The notes: generated from the sequence alone by a model not told the origin. DNA of 64,000 bases from Salinilacustrithrix sp034522155 (GCA_034522155.1 JAXHLP010000010.1:62001-126000), one strand, 5' to 3'; counted from the first letter of the stretch, positions 31,613 through 40,094 are shown. A program made the numbers and translations.

Positions 31613-32314
31613 ATGTCAATCACCGATTCGACCTCCCCGAACCTCGACGAAACCCTGGGGGCGCTCGTTGCAGCCAAGCCCGCTCGAGCCAGAGTTCTGG
31701 AACAGTTCGGTCTCGACTACTGCTGCAACGGTCACCGGACGGTCGCCGAGGCCAGCACCGCTGCCGGCCTCGACCCCGCCGCGGTCGTCGAACGGCTCGC
31801 GACGGTCAGTGACGACGCCGGCTCCGAGATCGACGATCTCGAGCCCGTCGACCTCGTCGACCACATCCTCGAGACGCACCACGCCTACCTCCACGAGGAA
31901 CTGCCGCTCCTCGTCCAGCTCGCGACGAAGGTGCGCGACGTCCACGGAGAACGCCACCCCGAGCTCGTCCGGGTGGCCGAGCTCGTCTCCCACGTCCACG
32001 CCGACTTGGCCCCGCACCTGGCCAAGGAGGAGCAGGTCCTGTTCCCGGCGATCCGCGACTGGGCCGATGGCGAGCGCAGCTTCCCGTTCGGCACGTTGTC
32101 GCGACCGGTGCAGGTCATGATGACCGAGCACGACCAGGCGGGCGAGCTGCTTCGAGCCCTGCGCACCGCGACGAGGGACTTCGAGGTCCCCGACGACGGC
32201 TGCGCCAGCTACCGAGCGCTGTACGAGCGCCTCGAAGCCCTCGAAGCCGACACGCATCGTCACATCCACCTCGAGAACAACGTGTTGTTCCCGGCCGTCA
32301 CCGTCGAGCCATGA
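31613..32314 (+). CDS. ric: Di-iron Fe-S cluster repair protein (RIC, YtfE/ScdA)
   Basis: A 233-residue protein with the ScdA N-terminal domain (FGLDYCCNGHRT, Cys36-Cys37) and a hemerythrin-like domain (about 75-232) with conserved His/Glu pairs (ETHHAYLHEELP, HVHADLAPHLAKEEQVLFP, EHDQAGELL, HRHIHLENNVLFP). RIC proteins repair Fe-S clusters damaged by nitric oxide or peroxide. AAGGAG precedes the ATG at 31613 by six bases. A DosR-like box lies upstream, and an Fe-S binding-type regulator follows, which suggests a NO/redox response. It may also protect the Fe-S-rich operon just upstream. Confidence 0.93.
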   Translation: MSITDSTSPNLDETLGALVAAKPARARVLEQFGLDYCCNGHRTVAEASTAAGLDPAAVVERLATVSDDAGSEIDDLEPVDLVDHILETHHAYLHEELPLLVQLATKVRDVHGERHPELVRVAELVSHVHADLAPHLAKEEQVLFPAIRDWADGERSFPFGTLSRPVQVMMTEHDQAGELLRALRTATRDFEVPDDGCASYRALYERLEALEADTHRHIHLENNVLFPAVTVEP

Positions 32315-32394
32315 GGGCAGCGGCGCGATGACCCCGCGACGAAGCAGGAGACTGTGCGAGACACCCCTCGACCCCAGGAGGCAGGGCAGAGTTC

Positions 32395-33048
32395 ATGTCG
32401 ACATTGCAGGAGCAGGCACGGGCACTCGGGGATCCGACGCGCTATTCGATCTACCACTACCTGGCGACGTCCGACGATCCGGTCGACGTGGCCGAGCTGA
32501 CCGAGCACTTCGGCTTCAACCACAACGCGATCCGGCAACACCTCGCGAAGCTGGTCGCTGCCGATCTCGTCGTCGAGGAGAAGGCGACGGCCTCGGGCCC
32601 GGGCCGTCCTCGCCTGCTCTACTCCATCGATCCGTCAGCCGACAGCCGATGGGATGTGACCGGCCCGTACGAACGGCTGAGCCTGATGCTCACCGAGGTC
32701 ATCCGAACCGGCGACAGCGCCCGTGAAGTCGGGCAGCGAACCGGACGAACGCTGCGCGACGAGCACGAGGGCGACGACGATCTCACGCGACTGTGTGCAG
32801 TGATGGCGCGGCAGGGCTTCGACCCGGAGCTACGTCGCCGACGCGACCGGACCGACGTCGTCCTCCGGACCTGTCCGTTCGAGTCCTCCGCGCTCGCCGA
32901 TCCCGACACGATCTGCCAACTCCATCTCGGGATCGCAGAGGGCCTCGCCGAGGAAGGCGCGATCGAAGTCGAAGACCTGATCCGGAAGGACCCGCGTCGT
33001 GCGAACTGCCGTCTTCAGCTCAGCGTCGACGAACCAACGCGCGCCTGA
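32395..33048 (+). CDS. SufR-like winged-helix regulator with cysteine-rich tail
   Basis: A 217-residue regulator. The N-terminal part (10-80) is an ArsR/DeoR-like winged helix (ALGDPTRYSIYHYL, HNAIRQHLAKLVAADLV, GRPRLLYSI). The C-terminal part has Cys160, Cys174 and Cys205 in CPFESSALADPDTICQLH and ANCRLQL, similar to the Fe-S ligands of SufR, which represses suf genes until the cluster is lost. It is likely a NO- or oxygen-sensitive switch. AGGAGG precedes the ATG at 13-14 nt. It follows the Fe-S repair gene by 80 bp. The target genes are unknown. Confidence 0.82.
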   Translation: MSTLQEQARALGDPTRYSIYHYLATSDDPVDVAELTEHFGFNHNAIRQHLAKLVAADLVVEEKATASGPGRPRLLYSIDPSADSRWDVTGPYERLSLMLTEVIRTGDSAREVGQRTGRTLRDEHEGDDDLTRLCAVMARQGFDPELRRRRDRTDVVLRTCPFESSALADPDTICQLHLGIAEGLAEEGAIEVEDLIRKDPRRANCRLQLSVDEPTRA

Positions 33049-33078
33049 GCACCACCTGCGCTGCACCGGGACCCTGTG

Positions 33079-33456
33079 ATGGCCAGCGACACGCCCACAC
33101 GGACAACCGTCAGCGATCTGACCGACCTGCTCGCAGAACCTGGCAACGGCGTGCACTGGTCGCTCGAGCCACCGAGCGACCTCAACGTGAACCTCGTACG
33201 CCTCGAGCCCGGGCACGAGATCGGCGAACACGTGAACCAGTCGGCCGATGTCGCGATCGTCGTGATCGCCGGAAGTGGGCAGCTGGTGTGCGGCAGGGAG
33301 GAGCATCTGCTCGTCCCCAACACGGTCGCCAACGTCCCGCGGGGGACCTCACGCCGGATCGTCGCCGGCGAGAACGGCTTGGGGTATCTCACCGTCCACG
33401 GTCGACGGTCACTGACGATCGGTACCGCCGCGCGCGACGATCCGGCCGGCTCATGA
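33079..33456 (+). CDS. Cupin-domain protein, first of two
   Basis: A 125-residue cupin barrel. The motif HEIGEHVNQSADVAIVVIAG (about 51-70) stands for cupin motif 1 and PRGTSRRIVAGENGLGYLTVH for motif 2, with His, Glu and other metal ligands only partly kept. Small cupins are often metal-dependent dioxygenases or sugar isomerases, or serve as sensors. The ATG at 33079 is used; GTG 33076 is an alternative. Its stop overlaps the start of the next gene (ATGA), pointing to coupling. Confidence 0.75.
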   Translation: MASDTPTRTTVSDLTDLLAEPGNGVHWSLEPPSDLNVNLVRLEPGHEIGEHVNQSADVAIVVIAGSGQLVCGREEHLLVPNTVANVPRGTSRRIVAGENGLGYLTVHGRRSLTIGTAARDDPAGS

Positions 33457-33890
33457 GCGTCACCGGATGGAGCCTGGTGCGTTTCGCGCACGTCCTGGCG
33501 GCGATGGTGTGGGTCGGTGGTCAGCTCCTGCTCAGCGGCGTGGTCCTCCCCGTGCTCCGAGCCGATCTGCCGCCCGAGACACGTGGTCCCGTCGTACGGC
33601 GCGCCGCGAAGCGCTTCGGCCTGATCGCCAACGCGGTGCTGCTCCCGACGCTGCTCGTGACCGGCATCGCGCTCGCCTGGCACCGGGGCGTGACCTTCGG
33701 CAGCTTCACCGGACCCGGCTACGGCCGCGTGCTCGGGATCAAGCTCGTCCTCGTCGTCGCCTCCGTCGGGCTCGCGGCCGCACACGGGATCATCGCCAGT
33801 CGGCGACCGGACCGCGGTCGACCGCTGGCGATCGCCGGGCTGGCGGCATCGGTCGGCATCGTCGTCTTCGCCACCGCCCTGGTCCCCTGA
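33453..33890 (+). CDS. CopD/DUF2269-like small membrane protein
   Basis: A 145-residue protein with four hydrophobic segments. The first helix carries RFAHVLAAMVWVGGQLLLSGVV and the third GIKLVLVVASVGLAAAHGI, a pattern of His-bearing helices found in CopD-like and DUF2269 proteins, which may bind heme or copper. Function is not known. It is translationally coupled to the cupin gene. A perfect palindrome lies 37 bp downstream, probably the end of this transcription block. Confidence 0.72.
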   Translation: MSVTGWSLVRFAHVLAAMVWVGGQLLLSGVVLPVLRADLPPETRGPVVRRAAKRFGLIANAVLLPTLLVTGIALAWHRGVTFGSFTGPGYGRVLGIKLVLVVASVGLAAAHGIIASRRPDRGRPLAIAGLAASVGIVVFATALVP

Positions 33891-33926
33891 ACGAAGTGGT
33901 CCAGGCTCGACGAGTGGGCGCCGATG

Positions 33927-33962
33927 CACGTCGGACCCGGGCGATCGCCCGGGTCCGACGTG
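33927..33962. terminator. Perfect 36-bp palindrome, probable bidirectional terminator
   Basis: Two 18-bp arms with no loop, centred at 33944/33945, containing GGACCCGGGCGATCGCCCGGG. It lies between the convergent CopD-like and cupin genes. In RNA it would form a very stable GC hairpin from either strand. There is no T-run, but GC hairpins without T-runs are frequent terminators in high-GC actinobacteria. Confidence 0.65.
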
Positions 33963-33981
33963 GTTCCCATCGCCCGCCCGG

Positions 33982-34377
33982 TCAGGTGGCCGCTGCGACC
34001 TTGTTCGCGATGTGGTCGATGACCGCGCCGTGCTCGACCTGTGGGCTGAACAGGATCAGCTCGGCATCCTCGTCGACGCGCACCGTGTGTCCTTCGGGCC
34101 AGTAGAAGACGTCGCCGGTCCGGCAACGCTCGGTCGAGCCGTCGGTGTAGGTGACGGTGACGTCGCCCTCGATCACGTAGCCCCAGTGCACGGCCTGGCA
34201 CAGGTCGTGTTCGAGGCCCTCGAGCAGGGGCGCCAGGTCGGTGCCGGCGGCCATGGAGAAGTACTCGGCACCGATGCTGCCCACACCGCCACGGGTGTCA
34301 CCGAAGTCGGGGAGCTGGCGGGCGACCGCGCCGGGGGCGTCGACCTTGGTCGGGATGTCGTTCTTGGCCACGCGCAT
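33982..34377 (-). CDS. Cupin-domain protein, second of two
   Basis: A 131-residue cupin. Motif 1 is in AVHWGYVIEGDVTVTYTDG (about 61-79) and motif 2 in GDVFYWPEGHTVRVDEDAELILF. His and Glu metal-ligand positions look partly kept. It may be an enzyme or a regulatory binding protein. The ribosome site AGAGAGG is eight bases upstream of the ATG. The 5' region contains a short repeat (GTTGGTTGCTTGCTTGGTTGC). The DinB-like gene ends 64 bp upstream on the same strand. Confidence 0.78.
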   Translation of the reverse strand: MRVAKNDIPTKVDAPGAVARQLPDFGDTRGGVGSIGAEYFSMAAGTDLAPLLEGLEHDLCQAVHWGYVIEGDVTVTYTDGSTERCRTGDVFYWPEGHTVRVDEDAELILFSPQVEHGAVIDHIANKVAAAT

Positions 34378-34441
34378 GGTGGAAACCTCTCTGTTGGTTG
34401 CTTGCTTGGTTGCTGAGATGGAGGTCAGACCTGGATGGGGA

Positions 34442-34999
34442 TCAGACCTGGCGGCCGCTGAAGGCGACGAGCTGCTCGAGGCGACCGGCGCCGGCGGGTG
34501 GGGTGGTTTCGGCGGCGAAGGTGTCGCCGTCGCGCATGTCCGGAGTCAGGGCCTGGCGGGCGAAGTCGTCGACGGCGGCGACCACCTCGGGATCGAGCGT
34601 GTAGTCCTGGCCCGTGCTCCGGGCGAGGTCCCAGCCATGGACGAGACCGTCGAAGGCGACGAAGCGGGCAAAGGTGTCACCGGGAACCTCGCCGAACGGC
34701 GCGACGACCGTCCGTTCCATGGCGCCGGGTGAGCGGACGGCGTCGAGCAGGTCGTCCATCGCCCCGCGGAACTCCTTCTCGGGCACCCAGCCGTAGACGG
34801 CGGGCGCGGAGATCTCGGGCGGCTCCTCGCCACGGAAGGCGTAGGCGAAGCTGCCGCCGAGGACCATCATGTGATCCAGGACGTCGTGGACGGTGAACGC
34901 ATCGCACGGCGTCGGGTCGTCGAGCTGATCGGGGCGGATGCCTTCGACCACGTTCCCGACGGTGGGGAGGATGTGGGCGAGCTGGTCGGTCGGTTGCAT
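34442..34999 (-). CDS. DinB-superfamily / mycothiol-enzyme-fold protein (TIGR03086 type)
   Basis: A 185-residue four-helix protein of the DinB superfamily. It has the family pattern LDDPTPCDAFTVHDVLDHMM (26-45) with the first metal-binding His, and FVAFDGLVHGWDLARSTG, with the second. Actinobacterial members include mycothiol-dependent maleylpyruvate isomerases and related thiol transferases. The substrate is not known. AGGAG precedes the ATG at six bases. Confidence 0.85.
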   Translation of the reverse strand: MQPTDQLAHILPTVGNVVEGIRPDQLDDPTPCDAFTVHDVLDHMMVLGGSFAYAFRGEEPPEISAPAVYGWVPEKEFRGAMDDLLDAVRSPGAMERTVVAPFGEVPGDTFARFVAFDGLVHGWDLARSTGQDYTLDPEVVAAVDDFARQALTPDMRDGDTFAAETTPPAGAGRLEQLVAFSGRQV

Positions 35000-35042
35000 G
35001 AAGGGCTCCTCGGGTCGGTCCGACTGGGCCGGACACGGGCAT

Positions 35043-35074
35043 CGACACAGACGAAGGCGCGACAATCTGTGTCG
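35043..35074. promoter_or_regulatory. Inverted repeat in divergent promoter region
   Basis: CGACACAGA at 35043-35051 and TCTGTGTCG at 35066-35074, perfect 9-bp arms around 14 nt. It lies in the 140-bp gap between the divergent DinB-like and TPR genes and may be an operator. No regulator is encoded next to it. Confidence 0.4.
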
Positions 35075-35139
35075 CGACGCGACAACGCCGGTCGATCTCC
35101 GGCGGATGATCACCACACCCCTGGACCGGAAGGACCCGC

Positions 35140-37206
35140 ATGGTCGACGAGCTCCAACCCGTCAGCGCTGCGGTGGACCGCGGGGAGTGGACCCGCGCGC
35201 TCGAGCTCCTCGATGCCCTCGGCGACTCGGCTCGCGACCCGCAGGGACTCGAGCTTCGAGCCTCCGCGTCCTACGGCGCAGGCCAGTTCGAGGCATGTGT
35301 GAGTGCCTGGGAGGAGCACCACTCGCTCTCGCTCGCCACGGGCGACGACATCGATGCAGCCCGGGCTGCGGCGATGATCGCCATGTACCTCATGATCGAC
35401 ACCGGGCTGATGGCACCGGTGCGGGGCTGGTTGCGGACAGCAGAACGGCTCGCGTCGGGGGACGACGACGCGCCGGCGCACGCCATGATCGCCATGGTCC
35501 GGACCTACGAGCGGTTCATGTGCGGCGACATGGAGCGGTCGCGGGCCGAGGCCGAGCGGGCGATCGAGCTCGGCGAACGGCTCGGCGTGCAACCGGCAGT
35601 GGTGATCGGTCGGGTCGCGACCGCCCGCATCACGATCCTCGATGGCAACCTCGACGAGGGTCTCGACCAGCTCGACGAGGTCGGCGCGCTGCTCATGTCC
35701 GGGCAGGTCGATCCACTCACCACCGGGATGATGCTGTGCGAGCTGATCTGCGCCGCCCAGGGGCTGGCCATGCACGACCGCGCCGCGGAGTGGACCGAGG
35801 TGATGGAGCGGTGGCGCCACGGCGCCGCCTTCGGTGGGATCCACGGCCGGTGTCGCGTGCACCGGGCCGAGATGCTGCGGATGAGCGGACCGACCGACGC
35901 CGCCGAGGCCGAAGCGCTGGGCGCCTGCGACGACCTCCGTCCCTGGATGCGCCGTGAGTTCGGTTGGCCCCTCGCCGAGCTCGGCAACATCCGCCTGCGG
36001 CGAGGTGACCTCGACGGTGCCGAGGAGGCCTTCACCGCCGCGTACGAGCACGCCTGGTGTCCGCACCCGGGTCTGGCGCAGGTGCGCCTCGCCCGCGGTG
36101 ACGTCGACGGAGCGGCCGCGCTCATCGACGAGGCCATCCAGCACCCGATCCGGATCCCCTCCAAGGAACGCCCACCCTTCGGCGACCTGTACCTGGCCCC
36201 GCTGCTCGAGACCCAGGTGGAGATCGCCGTCGCCGCCGGCGACCTCGACACCGCCCGCGAGGCCAGCGAACGGCTCGACTCGATCGCGACGACCTACGCC
36301 CGCAGCCCCTACCTGGTCGCCAGCGCTGCGCTCGCCCGGGCCCGCACGGCGCTCCTCTCCGACGAGACCGACGCCGCGATCTCGGGCGGCAACGACGCAG
36401 TGGCGGGGTGGTCCGAGTCCGGTGCCCCGTACGAAGCCGCCGTGGCACGAATGGTGTTGGCCGAAGCCCATGAACGCGCCGGCAACCAGGAGGCGGCGCA
36501 GATGCAGCGAAGCGCCGCGGCCAGCGCATTCGAGAGCTTCGGTGCCGCCCCCGCCGCGGCGAACGCCGCGGCACTCGCCGACACGCGGCCTGCTCGACCG
36601 GCCCGGGAGCGCCAGTCCCGGGACGGGGTGTTCCGCGTGGAGGACGGGATGCGCCGGATCGTCTTCGACGGCAACGACCTGTCGATACGCGATCTGAAGG
36701 GCTTCCGCTACCTCGAGCGCATGCTCGCCGACCCCGACCGCGAGTTCCATGTGCTCGACCTCGTCTCCGTCGACGGCGGGACCCTGCCCACCAGGCCCAC
36801 GGTGGATCCCACCGACGAGATGACCTCGGTGCGCGGCGACGCCGACCTGCCCACCATCGACGACGAGGCGCGCGAGGCCTACCGCCGACGGCTGCGCGAG
36901 GTGGAGGAGGATCTCGAGGACGCCAAGGCGGCCAACGACCTCGGCCGCATGGAGCTGGCCGAGCGCGACCGCGACTTCCTCGTCGCCGAGCTCTCCCACG
37001 CCGTCGGGCTCGGTGGACGTCTCCGCTCGACCGGCGGTGACGCCGAGAAGGCCCGGGGCAGCGTCAGTCGCTGCCTGCGCTACGCCCTCGGCCAGCTCAC
37101 GCATGATCTACCGTCCCTCGCCGATCACCTCCGCGCCAGCCTCCAGACCGGCACCTACTGCGCCTACCGCCCCGACCCCATGGCCGCAGTCACCTGGCAG
37201 ACCTGA
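35140..37206 (+). CDS. Large TPR-repeat protein with conserved C-terminal domain
   Basis: 688 residues. Residues about 1-490 are a helical tetratricopeptide-like array (for example GDLDGAEEAFTAAYEHAW, GDLDTAREASERLDSIA, YEAAVARMVLAEAHERAG). The C-terminal part (about 505-680) starts FRVEDGMRRIVFDGNDLSIR and includes LKGFRYLERMLADPDREFHVLDLV, a module I associate from memory with the C-termini of actinobacterial LuxR/TPR or cyclase-type regulators. It ends with a coiled-coil-like stretch and CLRYALGQLTHDLPSLADHL. There is no DNA-binding or catalytic domain. It may be a scaffold or a regulator that lost its output domain. Two hairpins follow its stop. Confidence 0.75.
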   Translation: MVDELQPVSAAVDRGEWTRALELLDALGDSARDPQGLELRASASYGAGQFEACVSAWEEHHSLSLATGDDIDAARAAAMIAMYLMIDTGLMAPVRGWLRTAERLASGDDDAPAHAMIAMVRTYERFMCGDMERSRAEAERAIELGERLGVQPAVVIGRVATARITILDGNLDEGLDQLDEVGALLMSGQVDPLTTGMMLCELICAAQGLAMHDRAAEWTEVMERWRHGAAFGGIHGRCRVHRAEMLRMSGPTDAAEAEALGACDDLRPWMRREFGWPLAELGNIRLRRGDLDGAEEAFTAAYEHAWCPHPGLAQVRLARGDVDGAAALIDEAIQHPIRIPSKERPPFGDLYLAPLLETQVEIAVAAGDLDTAREASERLDSIATTYARSPYLVASAALARARTALLSDETDAAISGGNDAVAGWSESGAPYEAAVARMVLAEAHERAGNQEAAQMQRSAAASAFESFGAAPAAANAAALADTRPARPARERQSRDGVFRVEDGMRRIVFDGNDLSIRDLKGFRYLERMLADPDREFHVLDLVSVDGGTLPTRPTVDPTDEMTSVRGDADLPTIDDEAREAYRRRLREVEEDLEDAKAANDLGRMELAERDRDFLVAELSHAVGLGGRLRSTGGDAEKARGSVSRCLRYALGQLTHDLPSLADHLRASLQTGTYCAYRPDPMAAVTWQT

Positions 37207-37235
37207 GCTCACGGGTCACGTCTGTTGGCCTTCGG

Positions 37236-37346
37236 TTCTGGACCCTCAGGTCGGTGCCCACGAACCGACCCAGGGGTCCAGAGTGGCCGCCCGCGATGTT
37301 CTGGACCCTCGGATCGGTCAGATAGCACCGATTGGAGGGTCCAGAG
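37236..37346. repeat. Two copies of a hairpin element downstream of the TPR gene
   Basis: Copy 1 spans 37236-37283 and copy 2 37299-37346. Each has 20-nt arms (16 and 17 of 20 positions pair) and an 8-nt loop; both start TTCTGGACCCTC and end GGTCCAGAG. Repeat distance is 63 bp. They fill much of the 341-bp gap between the TPR gene and the ABC transporter. They could be tandem terminators or REP-like mobile palindromes. The remaining 200 bp of the gap shows no gene. Confidence 0.7.
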
Positions 37347-37547
37347 CGAGCGTGGGAGGGCGGCGCCTCATCGGCCTGGCCGAGGTCCCGCGTGTCTTGG
37401 TCTGCGATGCGTCGAGCACGTGCCGGCCCATGGACGCGCCCACCGCCCCGGTTCCGATCCATCCGACTCGCTTGCAGTCGAACGTATCGGCGCACTCCGA
37501 GAAATCGGTCCGGCGCGGAGGGTCGCCGCCGGGCAGACTCTCCGACC

Positions 37548-38288
37548 GTGGGGGACCTGGTCGACGCTCGCGAGCTGAAGAAGTCCTTCGACGGCATCCG
37601 GGCCGTCGACGGCGTGTCCTTGCGCGTCGCGCCACGCGAGCGGGTGGCGATCATCGGCCCCAACGGTGCCGGCAAGACCACGACACTGCTCATGCTGCTG
37701 GGAGCGATCGAGGCCGACGCGGGGACGATCCGCGTCGGCGACCACGATCTGCCGGCGCAGCGGCACCAGGCGATGCGGTCGGTGGGTTTCGCCGCCGGCT
37801 ACCTTCCCCTGCCCGACCGGTTGAAGGTGCACGAGGCGCTCCGGTTCTTCGCCGACCTGTCCGAGCTCGCCGAACCCGCCACCGCGGTCGGGCGCGCCAT
37901 CGACGAGCTCGACATCGGCTACATCCGCGATCAGCTCTGCATGACGTTGTCGTCGGGGCAGCGGACCCTGGTCGGGATCGCCAAGGCCACGCTCCACCAG
38001 CCCCGGCTGCTGGTGCTCGACGAACCGACCGCGTCGCTCGACCCCGACATCGCGCTCCGGGTGCGCGACCGACTCGCCGCGCTCAACGCCGAGCACCACA
38101 CCGCGCTCCTCATGACCAGCCACGACATGCGCGAGGTGCAGACCCTCACCGAGCGCGTCGTGTTCCTCCGGGCGGGTGCGGTGATCGCCGACGGCCCGCC
38201 CGCGGCGATCGCGGCCGATGCCGGCCAGGCGTCCCTGGAGGCCCTGTTCCTCACCGAGGCCGCACGACTCCGGGAGCGCCGGGTATGA
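37548..38288 (+). CDS. ABC transporter ATP-binding protein
   Basis: A 246-residue ATPase. Walker A is GPNGAGKT (37-44), the signature is LSSGQ (about 128-132, slightly altered from LSGGQ), Walker B is LLVLDEP and the switch His is in TSHDMREV. It pairs with the membrane protein encoded next, whose ATG overlaps its stop. Together they form an exporter of the DrrA/NodI class. Substrate is unknown: drugs, lipids or polysaccharides are possible. The start is GTG 37548; there is no strong ribosome site. Confidence 0.9.
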   Translation: MGDLVDARELKKSFDGIRAVDGVSLRVAPRERVAIIGPNGAGKTTTLLMLLGAIEADAGTIRVGDHDLPAQRHQAMRSVGFAAGYLPLPDRLKVHEALRFFADLSELAEPATAVGRAIDELDIGYIRDQLCMTLSSGQRTLVGIAKATLHQPRLLVLDEPTASLDPDIALRVRDRLAALNAEHHTALLMTSHDMREVQTLTERVVFLRAGAVIADGPPAAIAADAGQASLEALFLTEAARLRERRV

Positions 38289-39115
38289 GCACCGCGACCA
38301 TCGCCGCCGACACCCTCGAGCCGGCGACGACGGCCACGTTCAGCTGGCGGCGGGTGTTCGCCGTCGTCCGAAGGCAGGGGCTCGTCCAGTACCGCAACCC
38401 CGGCATGTGGTTCCTGCTGTTCGTGCTCCCGGTGGTCGACGCCGTGCTGTTCGCCTCGATCGGCGTGGCCTACGGCGACGGCACCGGCCCGGTCCGGGTG
38501 CTGTTCACCGGCATCATGCTGTTCCACCTCGTCTGGCAGCTGACCCTGGCCGGATCCCTGGGCTTCCTCGAGGAGGTCTGGTCGCGGAACGTGCTCAACC
38601 TGTTCACCACGCCGCTGCGCGAACTCGAGTACGCCGTGTCGCTCCTGGTCGTGGGCCTGCTTCGCACGGTCGTCGCCGTGGGGATGATCGCGGCGGTCGG
38701 CGGCGGCCTCTACGCGCTCGACCCCGCGTCGGCGGGCTGGGTGCTCGTGCCGGCCGCGGCGGTGCTCCTGCTGTTCGGGTGGGCGGTGGCGTTGCTCGTC
38801 GTCGGACTGACCCTGCAGTACGGCGACAGCGCCGAGGTGTTCTCCTGGGGGACGCTCGTGCTGCTCATGCCGTTGTCGGGCGTCTTCTACCCGGTCGAAG
38901 CCCTGCCCGGGGTCCTCCAGACCGTGGCCCGCGCCATCCCGCTGACCCGTGCATTCGACGCCACCCGGATCGGGATCGAAGGCGGCAGCCTTGCCGTCGG
39001 CGACCTGGCCGTGGCCGCCGCGGGCTCGGCGGTCGCCGTCGGCGTCGCGTTCTGGTTCGTCCTGCGCCAGCTCCGCCGCTTCCGCGAGCAGGGCTGGGTG
39101 ACCAGGTTCACCTGA
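38285..39115 (+). CDS. ABC-2 type permease
   Basis: A 276-residue membrane protein with six hydrophobic segments, typical of ABC-2/NodJ-like exporters. It has a cytosolic N-terminus of about 40 residues and the conserved YPVEALPGVLQTVARAIPLT segment near residue 200. It forms the membrane half of the exporter encoded with the ATPase gene (ATGA overlap). The 3' end is 4 bp from the convergent quinone oxidoreductase gene. Confidence 0.9.
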   Translation: MSTATIAADTLEPATTATFSWRRVFAVVRRQGLVQYRNPGMWFLLFVLPVVDAVLFASIGVAYGDGTGPVRVLFTGIMLFHLVWQLTLAGSLGFLEEVWSRNVLNLFTTPLRELEYAVSLLVVGLLRTVVAVGMIAAVGGGLYALDPASAGWVLVPAAAVLLLFGWAVALLVVGLTLQYGDSAEVFSWGTLVLLMPLSGVFYPVEALPGVLQTVARAIPLTRAFDATRIGIEGGSLAVGDLAVAAAGSAVAVGVAFWFVLRQLRRFREQGWVTRFT

Positions 39116-39119
39116 GCTC

Positions 39120-40094
39120 TCAGGGCTCGACCACGACCTTGCCGAGCGCCTTGCGGTCCATGAGCGCGCGCAGGGCTTCGCCCGCCCGTTCGAGCGAGTA
39201 CCGCTCGGAGACGTGCGGGGCGAGTTCGCCCGAGCCGATCATGCCGATCAGCTCCTCGCTGATCGACCGGGCCAGCTCGGGTTCGCGACCGACCATGGCG
39301 CCGAAGAAGACCCCGACGATCTGACAGCCCTTGAGCAGCGTGAGGTTCAGCGGGATCGACGGAATCCCGGCGGTGAAGCCGACGACCAGGAAGCGACCGT
39401 TCCACGCCGTGGCACGGAGCGCGGCCTCGGCGTAGTCGCCGCCGACGCAGTCGTAGACGACGTCGGCGCCGGCACCACCGGTCAGCTCCTTGGCCCGGGC
39501 CTTGAGGTCCTCGATCTCGTAGTTGATCGTCTCGTCGGCGCCGCGGGCTCGGCACAGGTCGAGCTTCTCGTCGCTCGACGCGGCGGCGATCACCCGGGCA
39601 CCCAGCAGCTTGGCGAGCTCCACCGCGGACAGGCCGACGTTGCCGCCGGCACCCAGCACCAGCACGGTCTCACCGGCCTGGAGCTCGCCGCGGTGCTTCA
39701 AGCCGTAGAGGCTGGTGCCGTAGGCGTAGTTCAGGCCCGTGACCTCGGCGAAGCCGACCTGGTCGGGGAGCACTCGCGTGCTGGCTGCCGGCACCACCGC
39801 GAACTCGGCGAAGCCACCGGCCACGCCGATGCCCCCGAGCACCCGGTCGCCGACCGAGAAGGCCTCGACGTCGTCGCCGACCGCGGCGACGACACCGGCC
39901 ACCTCACCACCGGGCACGTACGGCGGCGGGACCTTGAACTGGTAGTTGTCCTCGATCATCAGCGTGTCGGGGAAGGTGACCGCGGCCGCCTTGACCTCGA
40001 CGAGCACCTCGCCCGAACCGGGTGTGGGGTCGTCCCACTCCTCGACCACCAGGTTCTCGGGCGGACCGAACTCCTTGCACACGACTGCTCGCAT
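39120..40094 (-). CDS. NADPH:quinone oxidoreductase (zinc-independent MDR family)
   Basis: A 324-residue medium-chain reductase that lacks the zinc cysteines of alcohol dehydrogenases, so it is of the QOR type. It has VKAAAVTFPDTLMIEDNYQ, the nucleotide loop GAGGNVGLSAVELAKLLGA (150-168) and a C-terminal GEALRALMDRKALGKVVV. It should reduce quinones or enoyl compounds with NADPH. A GAAGG-like ribosome site (GAAGGGAAGTGCG) precedes the ATG. The tandem repeat starts 38 bp upstream of its start. Confidence 0.92.
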   Translation of the reverse strand: MRAVVCKEFGPPENLVVEEWDDPTPGSGEVLVEVKAAAVTFPDTLMIEDNYQFKVPPPYVPGGEVAGVVAAVGDDVEAFSVGDRVLGGIGVAGGFAEFAVVPAASTRVLPDQVGFAEVTGLNYAYGTSLYGLKHRGELQAGETVLVLGAGGNVGLSAVELAKLLGARVIAAASSDEKLDLCRARGADETINYEIEDLKARAKELTGGAGADVVYDCVGGDYAEAALRATAWNGRFLVVGFTAGIPSIPLNLTLLKGCQIVGVFFGAMVGREPELARSISEELIGMIGSGELAPHVSERYSLERAGEALRALMDRKALGKVVVEP

